Source: Neospora caninum Liverpool (Eukaryota > Apicomplexa > Conoidasida > Eucoccidiorida > Sarcocystidae). Taken from it: DNA of 64,000 nucleotides. The position numbers and the translations under genes are program-made. The stretch spans positions 3,658,001 through 3,722,000 of the forward strand of contig NC_018397.1 of assembly GCF_000208865.1 (NCBI RefSeq), written 5' to 3'. This document shows, piece by piece, positions 21,799-32,900 of the stretch. Numbering within the stretch: position 1 is the first letter of the stretch; each line of letters begins with the position of its first letter. Below the pieces are notes generated by a model. It did no database searches. It saw only the letters and a program-made list of their open reading frames with translations, and was not told the origin of the DNA.

Positions 21799-24333
21799 TT
21801 ACATGTCTTCTGGAAGACATCCCGCTCTTCGCAGCTCCTCTTCATCGACAATGACGGGTCCGTCTTCATCATCGAGGAGATCCGCCTCGTCCACAGCCGC
21901 CTCTCTCTTTTCCCCCTCTTCGTTTGCTCCCGCCCGCAACGCGAAAGTCTGACGAAGGAGACGCTGCAGCCACCGCGCCCGTTCATCCACCTTCCTGAGC
22001 ACTTCTTTCTCGTGTCTCTCGCCTTCTGTCTCGTCTCTCTCGCCTTCTGTCTCGTCTCTCTCGCCTTCTGTCTCTCCCTCTCTCGATACTTCTCTCTCTC
22101 CTCTCTTTTCTTGCTGTGGTGTGTCTCTGTCGACGCCCGAAGGCCCCGGTCGGTCGTTTCCACCAGAAGGCGAGGAAGAGACAGGCACCGAAGGGGCATT
22201 GAGGCAGATGCCCACCAGCGCGGTTGCGGCGGAGAAGAGGAAGGACCGCTGCAACAGCGAGTCGTGGAGAAGGTCATCGGGACACTGCTCTAACTGGCAG
22301 TAGAGGAGGCGCAGAAAGGAGACGTACAACTCTGACAGAATCCACAGCGCACGATCACCACACACAGAGTCATGAGAAGTGCGCATGCAAGTGCTCTTGA
22401 AACGGGATAAACGGACGCAAAGACACCTGTCGAGCGCTCGCCTCGACCAAGCCTCGCAAGCACGAACCACCCCGGTACCCCACTTAGTCTGTGTAGACAT
22501 GCACACCAAGTTGCGGGTACGAATGCGCGTCAATCTGCATCTGCACTGGAATGGAATGGGACACGCTGTCAACGAAGGATTCCGTGAAACTGCGGTGTCC
22601 GTCAAGAAGCCGAAACCTGCGAGAATGAGCTGCAATTCAGTCAGAGCAGTCACCGCAGACACAACGGGGAATCTCTCTGTGCCCCGACGCGGTTGTCGCT
22701 TCTGTTCCATCCCCGTTCGAGAGTCTGTGCAAGTGCGCTTGCCTGGCAGAAAGTGGACGGCGCGTTCGCAGTGACAGAGCAGAAGGAGAAGTTGTTTCCA
22801 CTGCTCGAAGCCGTCGAAGCGGTGCCCCAGGAGAAACGCGAGATAGGCTAGTTGAATCTCGCCTAAAAGGTTTTCCCAAGTGTTTCGCGCGATACTTCTC
22901 CACTCGGCCCTTTCTCTCTCTTCTCTCTCTCTTTGTCCCTGCTCAAGCTTCTCGTGCTCTTCTGTTTCCTGCTCAATGGTTTCCGCCTCCTCGGTGCCTT
23001 CTGCTGCATGCGCTCTTCTCCCCGCTCGGCCGCTCTCGCCCGCCGGCGCGGCGCTGACATCCCAGCTCGAGGCAGGTGTCTTCTCGGCCTCGGTTCCACC
23101 TGCCTCTCCGGCGTCCGCCGTCGGCCCTTTCTGTCTTGCTTCCCTTTCCGGTCTCCTCCCCTCGCGCCTCGCCAGGAGCTTCTGGAGATCTCGCAGGAGC
23201 AACAGGAGACCCAGACTCGGATCGACTGCGGCTCGCGTCAGAGCTTGGGCTCCAAGGGCCTTCGCCGCGACCGCGGTCGCGCCCTGTCTCCGCGCCTCGG
23301 TTTCCGCGCGGCGGGCCGCTGCGACCGCCGTGGCGCGCATGGAGGGAACATCAGAGAAGAAGAATCGAGCGACAGGCGTTTTTGTGGAAGAGACGTCTTC
23401 TATTTCTTCTTCATCTCCATCGCTTTCGCCCTCCATGGAGACCTCGTCTCCGTCGCAGGCTGACCGTGTGGAGGCGCGTCGCGGCTTTCCGAGGCTTCCG
23501 CCCGCCTCTTTGCGCGTCTTTTCAGGCGCGGTCTCCGCCGTCGGGCGGCCCGCGAGGAGAGCCTCTTCCTCCTTCGTCAGGTCGAGAGGCAGGGCAGCAA
23601 ACAGTCCCTTGATGGGTTCAATGCGCTCGAGACAGGCGGGCGAAATGAAGTCCGTCAGGACGCTCCACATGCGCACATACTGCTGCGGATACACCCCGAG
23701 TTTCTTGTCTAGCTCGAGGCGGCGAACTGCGCGCACGAATCGCTCTTCTTCGTCTTCATCCTTCAGCCTCTCCAGGCGAGAGTGCTTCGGATTCCACCTC
23801 CGGACGCAAACTGCATTCGGCGTGAGAAACAGAAACTCGCTTTGGACCGCCCCAATGCCCTCCTTGCAGCCGCCAATCGCTTCTTCCACACGCATCGAGG
23901 TGTACATACACTCGAAAGCCGAACTCCCGCTTCCGCCACTCTCTCCACCGGCCGATCCCGAGGAAGAAGAGGCATCCAGAAGAGTGTAGAGGAGATGGCA
24001 TCCCGGCTGAATGCACTTTACGCCGGAGAAATTCGGGCCAACTTTCCAGAGCGCATAGTCGAGACCGACTTGTACGGGAGGGCCCGTGGAGCCGTTGCCA
24101 CAGGGGAGATTGAGGAGGAGAACCGAGCAACTGCCGAGCTGCGAGGCGGCGGCTTCGGGAGACAGGAACGACGGCAACGGCGACGGATCCAGGCGTGAAT
24201 GCGATGGATATCGGCCTACTGAGAAAGGCGGACGCGAGGAAGAAGAGGGAGAGAAAAAAGATGACGCGGAGGAAGAGGAGGCAGAGGAGGAAGAGGAGGC
24301 AGAGGAGGAAGAGGAGGAAGCGGGGGCGTCCAT
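21799..24333 (-). CDS. AAR2: AAR2 splicing factor (U5 snRNP assembly)
   Basis: Two exons on the minus strand: 22743-24333 and 21799-22331; 707 residues. AAR2 binds Prp8 in the cytoplasm and keeps U5 snRNP immature until Brr2 replaces it. Start chosen at 24333 (MDAPASS); the frame stays open to 24927, but the upstream codons look like leader. After a poly-Ser stretch the AAR2 N-domain follows, with GLDYALWKVGPNFSGVKCI and a GCHLLYTLLD segment matching the family's G-D-x-W-GP-F-G-K-x-PxGxHF pattern. The C-domain reads WENLLGEIQLAYLAFLLGH, then FDGFEQWKQLLLLLCHCERA. Exon 2 supplies ELYVSFLRLLYCQLEQCPDD and the acidic closing segment with PVIVDEEEL. Long charged insertions separate the domains. 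The intron is of GC-AG type. Divergent from bL25. Confidence 0.88.
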   Translation of the reverse strand: MDAPASSSSSSASSSSSASSSSASSFFSPSSSSRPPFSVGRYPSHSRLDPSPLPSFLSPEAAASQLGSCSVLLLNLPCGNGSTGPPVQVGLDYALWKVGPNFSGVKCIQPGCHLLYTLLDASSSSGSAGGESGGSGSSAFECMYTSMRVEEAIGGCKEGIGAVQSEFLFLTPNAVCVRRWNPKHSRLERLKDEDEEERFVRAVRRLELDKKLGVYPQQYVRMWSVLTDFISPACLERIEPIKGLFAALPLDLTKEEEALLAGRPTAETAPEKTRKEAGGSLGKPRRASTRSACDGDEVSMEGESDGDEEEIEDVSSTKTPVARFFFSDVPSMRATAVAAARRAETEARRQGATAVAAKALGAQALTRAAVDPSLGLLLLLRDLQKLLARREGRRPEREARQKGPTADAGEAGGTEAEKTPASSWDVSAAPAGESGRAGRRAHAAEGTEEAETIEQETEEHEKLEQGQREREERERAEWRSIARNTWENLLGEIQLAYLAFLLGHRFDGFEQWKQLLLLLCHCERAVHFLPGKRTCTDSRTGMEQKRQPRRGTERFPVVSAVTALTELQLILAGFGFLTDTAVSRNPSLTACPIPFQCRCRLTRIRTRNLVCMSTQTKWGTGVVRACEAWSRRALDRCLCVRLSRFKSTCMRTSHDSVCGDRALWILSELYVSFLRLLYCQLEQCPDDLLHDSLLQRSFLFSAATALVGICLNAPSVPVSSSPSGGNDRPGPSGVDRDTPQQEKRGEREVSREGETEGERDETEGERDETEGERHEKEVLRKVDERARWLQRLLRQTFALRAGANEEGEKREAAVDEADLLDDEDGPVIVDEEELRRAGCLPEDM
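22010..22080 (-). repeat. In-frame 21-bp tandem repeat in AAR2 exon 2
   Basis: Nearly three copies of a 21-base unit encoding TEGERDE-type heptads between the C-domain helices; likely length-polymorphic. Confidence 0.9.
22332..22742 (-). other. GC-AG intron of AAR2, frame-preserving
   Basis: On the minus strand the donor reads TGCCAG|GCAAGC and the acceptor CTGTCAG. Its length of 411 bases is a multiple of three and it contains no in-frame stop, so retention would add 137 residues rather than truncate. Splicing restores LCHCERAVHFLP-ELYVSFLR, matching the residue spacing of human AAR2 in this region as I recall it. Confidence 0.7.
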
Positions 24334-25339
24334 GGCTGCAGGAGACGAGGAAGAACAGGAAGGACGACAGAATTGTGTTGAGGTCGAACAGAAAACAGTC
24401 GAGCGAGATAAACGAGAGACCTGGCAGCGGCAGGTTCGCCGCGGGAAAACAGAGAAACTGAAGACGGGCTCTTCGCAAAAAAAAATCCGATTTGCACTGT
24501 CCGTTCCCTGCACTCTCAGCTTGCAGAAACAGGACAGAGAAGAGAGAAAGGTGTCTTTCCTCCCCGATTCCAGGACGTGAGAGAGCAGAGCCCGAAAAGG
24601 AGACCTTTTCTTCTTTTCGGTACACCGTCTACAGCCGCGTTTTCCGTCTCCTCCGACTCGCACAGTACCTCCCCTAGTGGTGTACATACACTGCGTGACA
24701 AAGGGAAGGAAAAAGGAGAAGCAAAGGAGAGGAGCAGAAGAAGAACAGAAGATGAGGAGCGGAAATCCATTCGTCTGTGTTGTCACTACTGTTTTTGCCG
24801 CGTTGTCTGTTCCTCTGTCGCGACGCATGCAGAAAAAAACTGCATGTGCAGCGGTGTGTGTGTTGTCCAGGGAAAAGCCAAAAACAAGGAGAAAACATTT
24901 TCTTTCTCCCTGTGCGGGAGAGAACACGAGGTGAGAGACGCGGAGTTTGTTCTTTTCTTCTAAAGTCCCTACAGGCGGCCTCGATCAGCTGGCCTCGTCC
25001 AGAAGGAATCATTCCTTTCTCTCTCCTTGCTCCACATCCGATCTCGCAGCGTTTTCCTATCCCCTTTCTGTTCTTTTTCTTGTTCACTTTCTTGCTCTTC
25101 TCCTCGTCTTCCCTGTTCTTCTTGTTCCTTCTCTTGCTCTCATTCTCGGTCTCTCTCTTGTTCTCTTTCTTGTTCAACTCTTGATCTTCCTCTTGATCTC
25201 CTTGCTCGTCGTCTAGTCGCCTCCTGGTTTTTCTCGTTCTTCTTGCTCTCCAGCTTCTGACCTTCTAGTTCTTGATCTCCGTGTCCTCTTCGCTTTCTAC
25301 TCTCGTTTCCCATTTTTGTTTTTTTTCGTCTGATGCGCC
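24334..25339. other. Divergent spacer, probable bidirectional promoter (AAR2 / bL25)
   Basis: A 1 kb region between two head-to-head genes. The half near bL25 (25020-25330) is a long CT-rich tract on the plus strand, typical of coccidian leaders. A near-copy of the dispersed palindrome (GGTGT-ACAT-ACACT) lies at 24679-24692 and a GCATGC at about 24826. No TATA-like element is evident. Confidence 0.45.
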
Positions 25340-26784
25340 ATGATGGCGGCTGCTCCGTCAGCTGTCGCCCGCATGCCTCTCCCTCTCGCCGCGGGCCGCC
25401 GTCTCGCTCTCCGGAGCTCGCCAGCGCCTGCGTCTTCCGCCTCTGTTTTCTCTTTTCGCCCGTCTCCGGCGCGCAGCTGTCCGTCCTCTTCTGCTGCCAT
25501 CTCTTCTCTTTCTGCCGATTCCTCTCCACAGACCTCTGCTCAGGCTCAGGAGCATCATCAAACAAAATCGAGATTCGCTTCTCTAGTGGTCGGCCGCCAG
25601 GAGGAGCTGTCTCTGTCTCTCCGTGCCTTCCGTCGGAAAAAAGATCAGAACAGGGAGAGGCCTCGCCATCAGCAGAAGGTTTGTTCGCAAGGAGGAAGTG
25701 CCGGGCGGTTGTCTTCCGCTTCCTCGTACATCTCATCTCATTCCCTACGCGCTGTCCGCAGTCTCGAGCGCCTCTCGTCTTCCCCTGGGGATTGTAAAAC
25801 GCCTGAGAAGGACCATGATGCGCACTGCGAACCTTCCAGGCCTCTCGGTCTCCCTTTCTCTTCTCCACAGTTCTCTCCTCTTCTCGCGTATTTGTCCTCG
25901 CCCCTTTCCCTTCATCCGTCACCGTTCTCGCGATTCCCTTTCTCGCAGAGGAGCTCCACTGCCTCCTCTCCAGGCGGCCGAGCGTTTTTCGCTTCGCAAG
26001 GCGCCACCCAGACAGAATCGCGTGACGAAGAGTCGCGCGAAGAACAGACCCTCTCCTCAAAAAACTACAAAGCCGATCTCATCCGCATGCAGTGGCCAGC
26101 GATGCGCGAGGAAATGGTGCGCTTCTTCCAGTCCCAGAATGCGATCGCTTTCGACAAAGTGACCAAGCGCCACCCGTCTGCCTCTCTCTCCTCTTCTCCC
26201 TCGTCTTCTGCCTTTTCTTCTTCCTCGTCGTTTTCTCGACGTGGGGAAGACCGAGAGAGAGAAGAGGAGCCTGCGGAGGAGCACAGCGGGAAGATGAGCT
26301 TCGCAGAGATGATCGTCGGCAGCGCACGAAGTCAGTGCGGGATCTTGGGCGCAGGGCGTTCCTCCGCAGTCGACGTCGACTGCAGACCGTGGGAGAGATT
26401 TGTTCGCAAAGAAGACATCCAGCGAGAGGGATACGTGCCATGCGTCGTGGAGAAGTACGGAGTTGAAAGACGGCTGGCCATCCACCGAAGCACACTGGAA
26501 GCTCTTGCGTTTGATGAACAACATGGACATCTCTCCTACTGTGAGCAAAGAAAACAGAACAAAGGAAAGAGGCAGGGACACAACGCTCGTCGCCACGTGA
26601 AGCGACAGCAAGAAAACACGGAAATCACGCCTCACGGTCGCGAACAAAAGAGACTTCCTTTTCCGCTCTACTCCCGACACTTCTCCCTTTTTGATCCCGT
26701 TTCCCCTAAATACCATTGTATATATATATATATATTTATGTATATATATATATATATATATTTGTATATATATATATATATATT

Positions 26785-26858
<74 letters not shown>

Positions 26859-28937
26859 GCATCGACAGGAAGATAAGTGAAAAGAGGGGACCTTGGGAAG
26901 CAAGGCTCTTTTCATGTGACGGGAGAGAAGATATTCCAGCTTCTGGTTGGAGGACGAACGATAACACGCGAGGCATACAGCCAACCATTAAAGGTTGAAG
27001 GACAGCGAGAACGTAAAACCAACCCCCTCTTGCTCTGACAGATGCACACCGTCACATGTGCTTGTTGCCGTCGTTTATTTTAGTGTTTCAAGCTCGCCTC
27101 TTTCGCCTTCGTATCGGGAAATGGATTGAGGAATGCATCCCAACCTTCGTTCAAGCAGACCCAGGTACGCTCGTTTTTTTCCGCTTGTGGGTAATCTGCT
27201 CGCGTGTTTCTGTGTTCGATGTTCTTTCTCGTCGTTTCTCTGTTTGGTGACGCCAGGCGGCGAAGCCTCCCTGCCATCCTTCTTTTCGGGTCTTCTGGTC
27301 CACCACGTTGCCGCTGTCGACTTCCACGTTCGCGTTGCTCCTCCGCTATTTTTGGCTCTAGATTTGTGTCTCCTGTCAGCAGTCGGTGTGCGCCTTTCTG
27401 CTTTCTTCTGTTTCTGTCGTGCTGGGTTTTTGGCCCACCACGAACGTTTTGCTTTTCGCGCACGCGGCCGTCTCTCTTCGAGGCAGCTCTCCTCTCTCTT
27501 TGGCGCGTTCCTTCGCTTCCTTCAAACGGAGGAGCCCTCCTGTCTCCACTTTCTTCTCACCTCGTTTTTTGCGCCCGGTTCTGTTTTCAGTGGCGCGGCG
27601 GCTGTACTTTGTGAAGTTCGAGCGACACGTGGAAGGCAAAATTTCCGAGGTTGACATCCCGACCACGATGGTCGGGCTCTTAGCCTGTCCCGCCTACCAG
27701 AGGGGTGAGAAAGAAGGCCGTACCGGTTTTTTCGTGTCTCCTTTTGAGCCAAAAGTCGCGGCGGGTTGCCTCGCGTCTCTGCTGCGCGCATCTGCGCTCT
27801 AGAAGCTGCGTTTTTCGCCTTCTCTTTGCATCCCGTATGCACTCATGCACGCACATGCACATGCTTGAGGAGAGAAGAAAGACCGGAAGACAGGAAGCGG
27901 CATTTAAATGCGTGCATTTTTGCCTGGCGGGACTTGAAGCAACGCAATAGAGACGAGTCCAAACCAAGGGAGAAGCACCCGGCGTTTTCTGGCGCGTTCT
28001 CCTTCCTTTGGTTCCTCGTTTGGTGTCCTTGCAGGTTACCACGTGGAGCTGGTCATGCCCACGATTCGATGCCAGTGCGTAGGCGCAGATATTCCTCCGC
28101 CGTTCTTCGTCGATGTCTCGCGTCTTCACTACTCCCCTCCCTACACAGCCATCACCTTGCAGGATTTGCAGGTACACAGAGCGCATCCTTTCTTCCCCAC
28201 AGATGCATCTGATTCACTGGCTTTTTTCACGGAAAACGCCTCGCGCACCTCTCTGCTTTTTCCCAGCTGAGAGTTCTTCTGCCTCTCCGTTCTCGCCGTC
28301 GAGCTAGCTAACCTGCACACCTCTCTGCAGCTTCCGCTCACACTTCCCGTGACTCCCTTTCTTTCTTCCCCCTTTCTTTGTTTCGCGTTTCTCCATCGTC
28401 TCTGCGTGCGCCACTCCGCCGCTGTCGTGTCTCCCCTCCCTCTCTCTATCTATTAGTGTAGTCCCCTCGCTCTTTCTCCCTGTGTGTCCCTATGGCTGCT
28501 TCTTTGCGTGTCCCTCTCCGTCTCCCTCTGTTGTTATCTCCCTATAATCTGTTTATCTCCCCATCTACCTTCTCCCGCGTTTTCTCTGTAGCTCGCCCCG
28601 TCTACTTCTGTTTTGTCTTTTTCCCTTCCGTTCTGAACAGCATCTTCTGCCCTCCGATGGGTCGGCTCGATTTCATCCTTCGTACAACGTAGCCACTCAG
28701 GAGGTCGCGTGGGCGTATGAAGTTGGAACGGTAAGCAAATACAGCTGAAACTCTCGCCGAGAACAGACAACACTTGTCTCCACGGGGTTCGACTCGGTCA
28801 GTCCCGCCTCCACATCCATCTACACGTCTGTATATCTGATTCTATTTCAACTTTATCCACCTATAAATGCATGCGTAGATGCATATAATATATATACATA
28901 TGTATACATATATATAAATACACAAATAAGTACGGAC

Positions 28938-28969
<32 letters not shown>

Positions 28970-29320
28970 GTATACATTGAGATAGAGATGCACAGTTTTG
29001 CTTGTGTGGTGAGATGAACCGTTTCTACGAATTCGTGGGTGCATGCTTGCGTACGGGGGTGGGCACGTGGATTTCTGCCGTGGTTCGTTTTTTGTCGGCT
29101 GTTTTTCCTTTTTTCAACTAATTGAAAGTGTCTCCTTCGCTCCTTCCTTGTCGCGTTTCATGCTTGTTTCTGTTTGTGATCTTCTCTCTTGGTTGACTGT
29201 TGCTGTGTGTCTTTGCAGCTGCCGGACGCGCCTCTTCCTGCAGATTATGTGGATCCTAACTTCATCAACAGAAAGGGGCAGAAGATGGATGTTGTTTTCC
29301 GGAGTCACTTCCCAAATTGA
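25340..29320 (+). CDS. bL25-family (TL5/CTC) organellar ribosomal protein
   Basis: Six exons: 25340-26540, 27093-27164, 27591-27704, 28035-28171, 28641-28730, 29219-29320; 571 residues, all junctions in phase. bL25 binds 5S rRNA in the large subunit of bacterial-type ribosomes. The first 20-50 residues are Ala/Arg/Ser-rich without acids, like a mitochondrial presequence. A low-complexity stretch follows, then a [13 protein letters not shown] segment (bL25 G-x-VPAVVYG-like), then [11 protein letters not shown] and [11 protein letters not shown] resembling the family's HVDF and VPV strands, and [18 protein letters not shown] plus ITLQDLQ resembling the TL5/CTC C-terminal domain. The family call rests on pattern similarity and is moderate to good. 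Intron 1 carries a 140-base TA array. About 230 extra residues precede the domain compared with long bacterial CTC proteins. Confidence 0.72.
26719..26856. repeat. Long interrupted (TA)n array in bL25 intron 1
   Basis: About 138 bases of TA broken by TTTG/TTTA interruptions, the largest TA array in the window, inside the intron 26541-27092. Confidence 0.95.
28883..28976. repeat. (TA)n-rich tract in bL25 intron 5
   Basis: Interrupted TA and TACA repeats within the intron 28731-29218. Confidence 0.9.
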
Positions 29321-29794
29321 CGGGAACGCAGTGCAACTGGAAAAGAGATACCGAAATGCGCACGCTGGGGTGTATGTACATCCCTGCGCCGTCTCCTTTT
29401 CGCTTCTCTCCTAGCTTCTGTTGCGAGTTTCACTCAATGCCTGGCGACGCCACAGATGGCAACATGTGCGCGTCCCCGAAAGGTGCGGACACTTCCTCGA
29501 CGCGAGAAACTAAGAGAGAAATCTGCATGCGTACATACACTGCTGATTTCTGCACGCTTCATTTACAAAGAAATGCACTTACCCTTCGGGAAGCTGTGAG
29601 ACGTGACTGTCTCGCATTTGACTCCTGGGGCCGTGAGGCCACCACGTTTTCTAAGGAACTGCTTCTGCCTCTCCGTGCCCGTTCCTGGCAGTCGACTAAC
29701 GGGCGGGCATGCGGAACAGAGATGCCGTCTCAAACATATATATCGCCTACGGTATGACCCCCTCTTTTCGCTGCATGCCTCTACCAAGCGTATC

Positions 29795-29796
<2 letters not shown>

Positions 29797-29831
<35 letters not shown>
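29797..29831. repeat. (TA)n downstream of bL25
   Basis: About seventeen TA units. Confidence 0.95.
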
Positions 29832-29833
<2 letters not shown>

Positions 29834-29906
29834 GACGGTGTCACCCTAAAAACGGGGCGGGGGAAAATGTGTAACTTTTTTCTCGTTCTTCACGCTGAAC
29901 TCTCGA

Positions 29907-29909
<3 letters not shown>

Positions 29910-29948
<39 letters not shown>
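29910..29948. repeat. (TA)n downstream of bL25
   Basis: About nineteen TA units, 80 bases after the preceding array. Confidence 0.95.
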
Positions 29949-29955
<7 letters not shown>

Positions 29956-32900
29956 TAGATATGAGAGTATGTGCAGTGTGTAAATATTTAAATGTATGCA
30001 CATGAAAGGAGGGTTCGTGAGTTGCATTTTGGATTAAGGGGTTTGATTACGGACGGCGTTCCCTTGTTTCTCGGGTGGCAAAGAAATTGTTTCCCCACCG
30101 TAGAACGAAATAGCGATTGCATGCATCTGGCGGCGCGACACATCCGCTCTTCCCTCTCCGTTTGAGAACCTCCCGTGCCGTTCTCTGTTTCCTTCCCTTT
30201 TTCCCTCCCGCTGGCTCTTCCCCCTGTAAATGAGACGTTACGCGCACACCGCAGCCACTGTTTCCTTCACTGTTCTATACGTTCTGAGAAACCCTGACGA
30301 CGGTGAGAACACAGGAAATGAACAGACACGAGCAGGGACGCGCTGAAAGGCATAGAAAGGCCCAAGAGCCCCCGTAGACAAGCGCGAGAAACACACGCGG
30401 CACGGCGCGGTTCCTTGAGCATGTTGCCTCGGGGTTGGAACGGCGAAACATGTCAGATCATCCTCTCAACTCTCTCTCGTGCGTGGTGGAGGATCCCGCA
30501 AACTTCCATTACACCATGTGCACAGCTTGTCTCTTCCTTTTTCTCCTCTGCTTCTGTAGAAAGGCGTCTCAAGTTCACAAACGCACAAGCCACTCTTCTT
30601 CCGCGTGTTCTCTATTTTTCCCTATCCCCGCCTCTCTTCTCTCCCACGCATGCTTCCCTCTTTCCACTTGCGTGTGCCTCCTCGGCAACCTTTGCGTTAG
30701 GGGGGAAACGGAGAGTGTCTGGCGTCTTTCTTCTCTTTTTCCCGGCGAAACCGGCCTTCTGTGTTATCTCGCTCTACGCACCATGTCAGCCGTGGTCTTC
30801 GCCTTGCAGCGAACACAGCCTTTGGTGTTTCCGCAGTCTTTCCTTGTGCATACGTTCGTTGTCTTTGCTTTCTTCCTGCTTCGCCGCTGCTAGCGCGTCA
30901 GGGACACCGGCGACACAGCCGTTCGCCTGACGCGTCTCAGCTGGCGAGATCTCTACTGAGGGCCTTTCACCTCGGTATCTCGGCTCTCGTCCTCTCTCCG
31001 CGTCTCCCTTTGTTTTCCTGTTTGCTGCGGCATGTCACTTTCATAAGTCAAACCGTCTTTGTCACGCGCTTGCTCGAAGCTATCTGCTTCTTCTAGTCGA
31101 TCGGGGACGTGGCCTGTACGAAGGGAAAACACGAACGGTGGTGGGCCCGAAAAAGTGTGTCCGACTGTGGAGAAAACTAGGATTGGGCGTTTGAACACTT
31201 ACCCTATAGAGTAGCTTAACGAGACAGAAGCAGAAAACCTCAATTCTGCACCCATCTCGGTGTAAATGTAACTGAAGCGCCCCCCGAAAGATGGCAAAAC
31301 GACGAGCACTTTGCGTCCTTCCTAACTCGGTTCGTCATATACCAGCACGCCCACGTCGAGTGCTCCACCCTCCCCTATGTTGTCACTTCTTCTGAAGGGC
31401 GTGAACCAGGAAACGAACGCACAAGAGAAAACGCGAATGGATGTGGAGTATGAATCCCTGAAGCACGTCGCATCTCGAACACCGACTCGCTCTGTTCCAA
31501 GGAAGTACCACGAGGCGTTTCGTGTGTTGCTCCGACGGAAAGCGTCATATCATAAAGCTGCCTACACACATATAAATAAATATGCTTTTGCCGCGCTTTG
31601 GAATCTAGTCTATACAAAGAGACGATTATATTCGGCCGTACCCCAGTTGTATTTCCCACTTCCCTGCTTGTGCGAGCGCTCGCCGAGGACTCGGGACTTG
31701 GAGCCAGCGTGATGTTCGAGTTTCAGCGAGCGTTCTTTTCCTCGGTCAGGCATCGTCATGGCGCAGTAAAGGGGAAACACAGCACACAATTTTTCGCAAA
31801 ACAAGAAACATAAATCCGACAAAAACGCACTCTTTTCCCGTTAGAGCGCCGCCTCCCAGCTTCCTCCCACGCACTGGGTGCGTAGGCGCAACACACGTGA
31901 GAGAGAAACCCGCAGGCTGGGACGGAGGTGAGAGTGAAAACACTGCCAAAGTGTGTGAAATCTTGTGGTTCCAGATGTGATTTGACAAGATGGCGAAGTA
32001 AACAGGAACGAGTCGAAGCCAAACGTTTCTCTAGAGCTCTTCCTGTCGGAAACAAAAGGGAAGACTGTCCCTCCACGTCTCTCTTCCGTGCCTCGGTCGA
32101 GACGAGGCAGCAGAAGGCTGACTGGCGACGGAACGTGCGTCGATTCTGTTTGCTAAGGGGAATAGCAATGAAACAGAGCGAGGCTGTTGTAACGCAGCGT
32201 GCGTTTGGACCGTAAAATGTGGGTTTGTGCTTGTGGCGTGTCCTGGTTTTTTGCGTTGCCTCCTTTGTTCGTCCTTCGATGCCGAGGAAATTTACAGTGG
32301 AAGTTACACCCGGGGAACCAGCGATTTCCCGCGGCGCCTCGTCTCCCTCGCGCACTGCGTGTGCTGCCTGTGTCTCGGGCCTGAAAGCAGGCTGCGTTGT
32401 GCCTTGTTTTGGGTCGTGGGATCTGGATTGATGCAGGTAAACAGGGACAAACACCAGAAAGGTGTTACTCAAGGCTCTGGTGCCTACACACGCGTGCAGA
32501 GGTCGGAGACGTCCGCCACGAGAGGTTTTTAAACTGAGAGATCTTGAACACAACGTAGGCATGTGGCAGCGTTCTCTGCGGTGTGACAGATTCCTGTTCC
32601 CCCAGAACGCAGTGAGCGAGTTCCTGCCGCTGCGTCGCCATTCTCTCTCCCGGGTCAAGGGTGACGATTGCAAAGTTCTCCCTCGTTTAGAATTCAGTCC
32701 CTTTCAGACACTTTGCGGCCATGCGCCTCGGCGTCTCGTCAGCAGAGAGGCTCTGTGTCGGGCGATTTTCGCCGGCGCCAAGATAAATCTCGAAGCGCCT
32801 ACTGGCTGAGTGCCTGCGACGCGATGCGTGGACCACACAAAAAACCCCATTCACACACACACCAGTCCGTACCCCCTGGAGTTTGGGGCTACTTTCGTTC

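Noticed and set aside
22345..22742. Continuous reading of AAR2 through 22332-22742 as coding
   Set aside because: The 137 codons have no counterpart in AAR2 and interrupt a conserved helix, while the GC-AG splice restores the family spacing exactly.
22880..23989. 369-codon plus-strand frame opposite AAR2 exon 1
   Set aside because: Antisense shadow of the AAR2 coding exon, which has clear family motifs.
24334..24927. Upstream in-frame extension of AAR2
   Set aside because: The peptide is rich in Cys, Phe and Ser with no conserved features. The AAR2 N-domain starts shortly after the ATG at 24333, so the extension looks like leader sequence.
28780..28800. tRNA B-box-like GGTTCGACTC
   Set aside because: No acceptor stem, D-arm or anticodon arm could be folded around it.
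31756..32673. 305-codon minus-strand frame
   Set aside because: No domain, no hydrophobic or repeat structure, mixed composition and no splice partners; judged a chance open frame.
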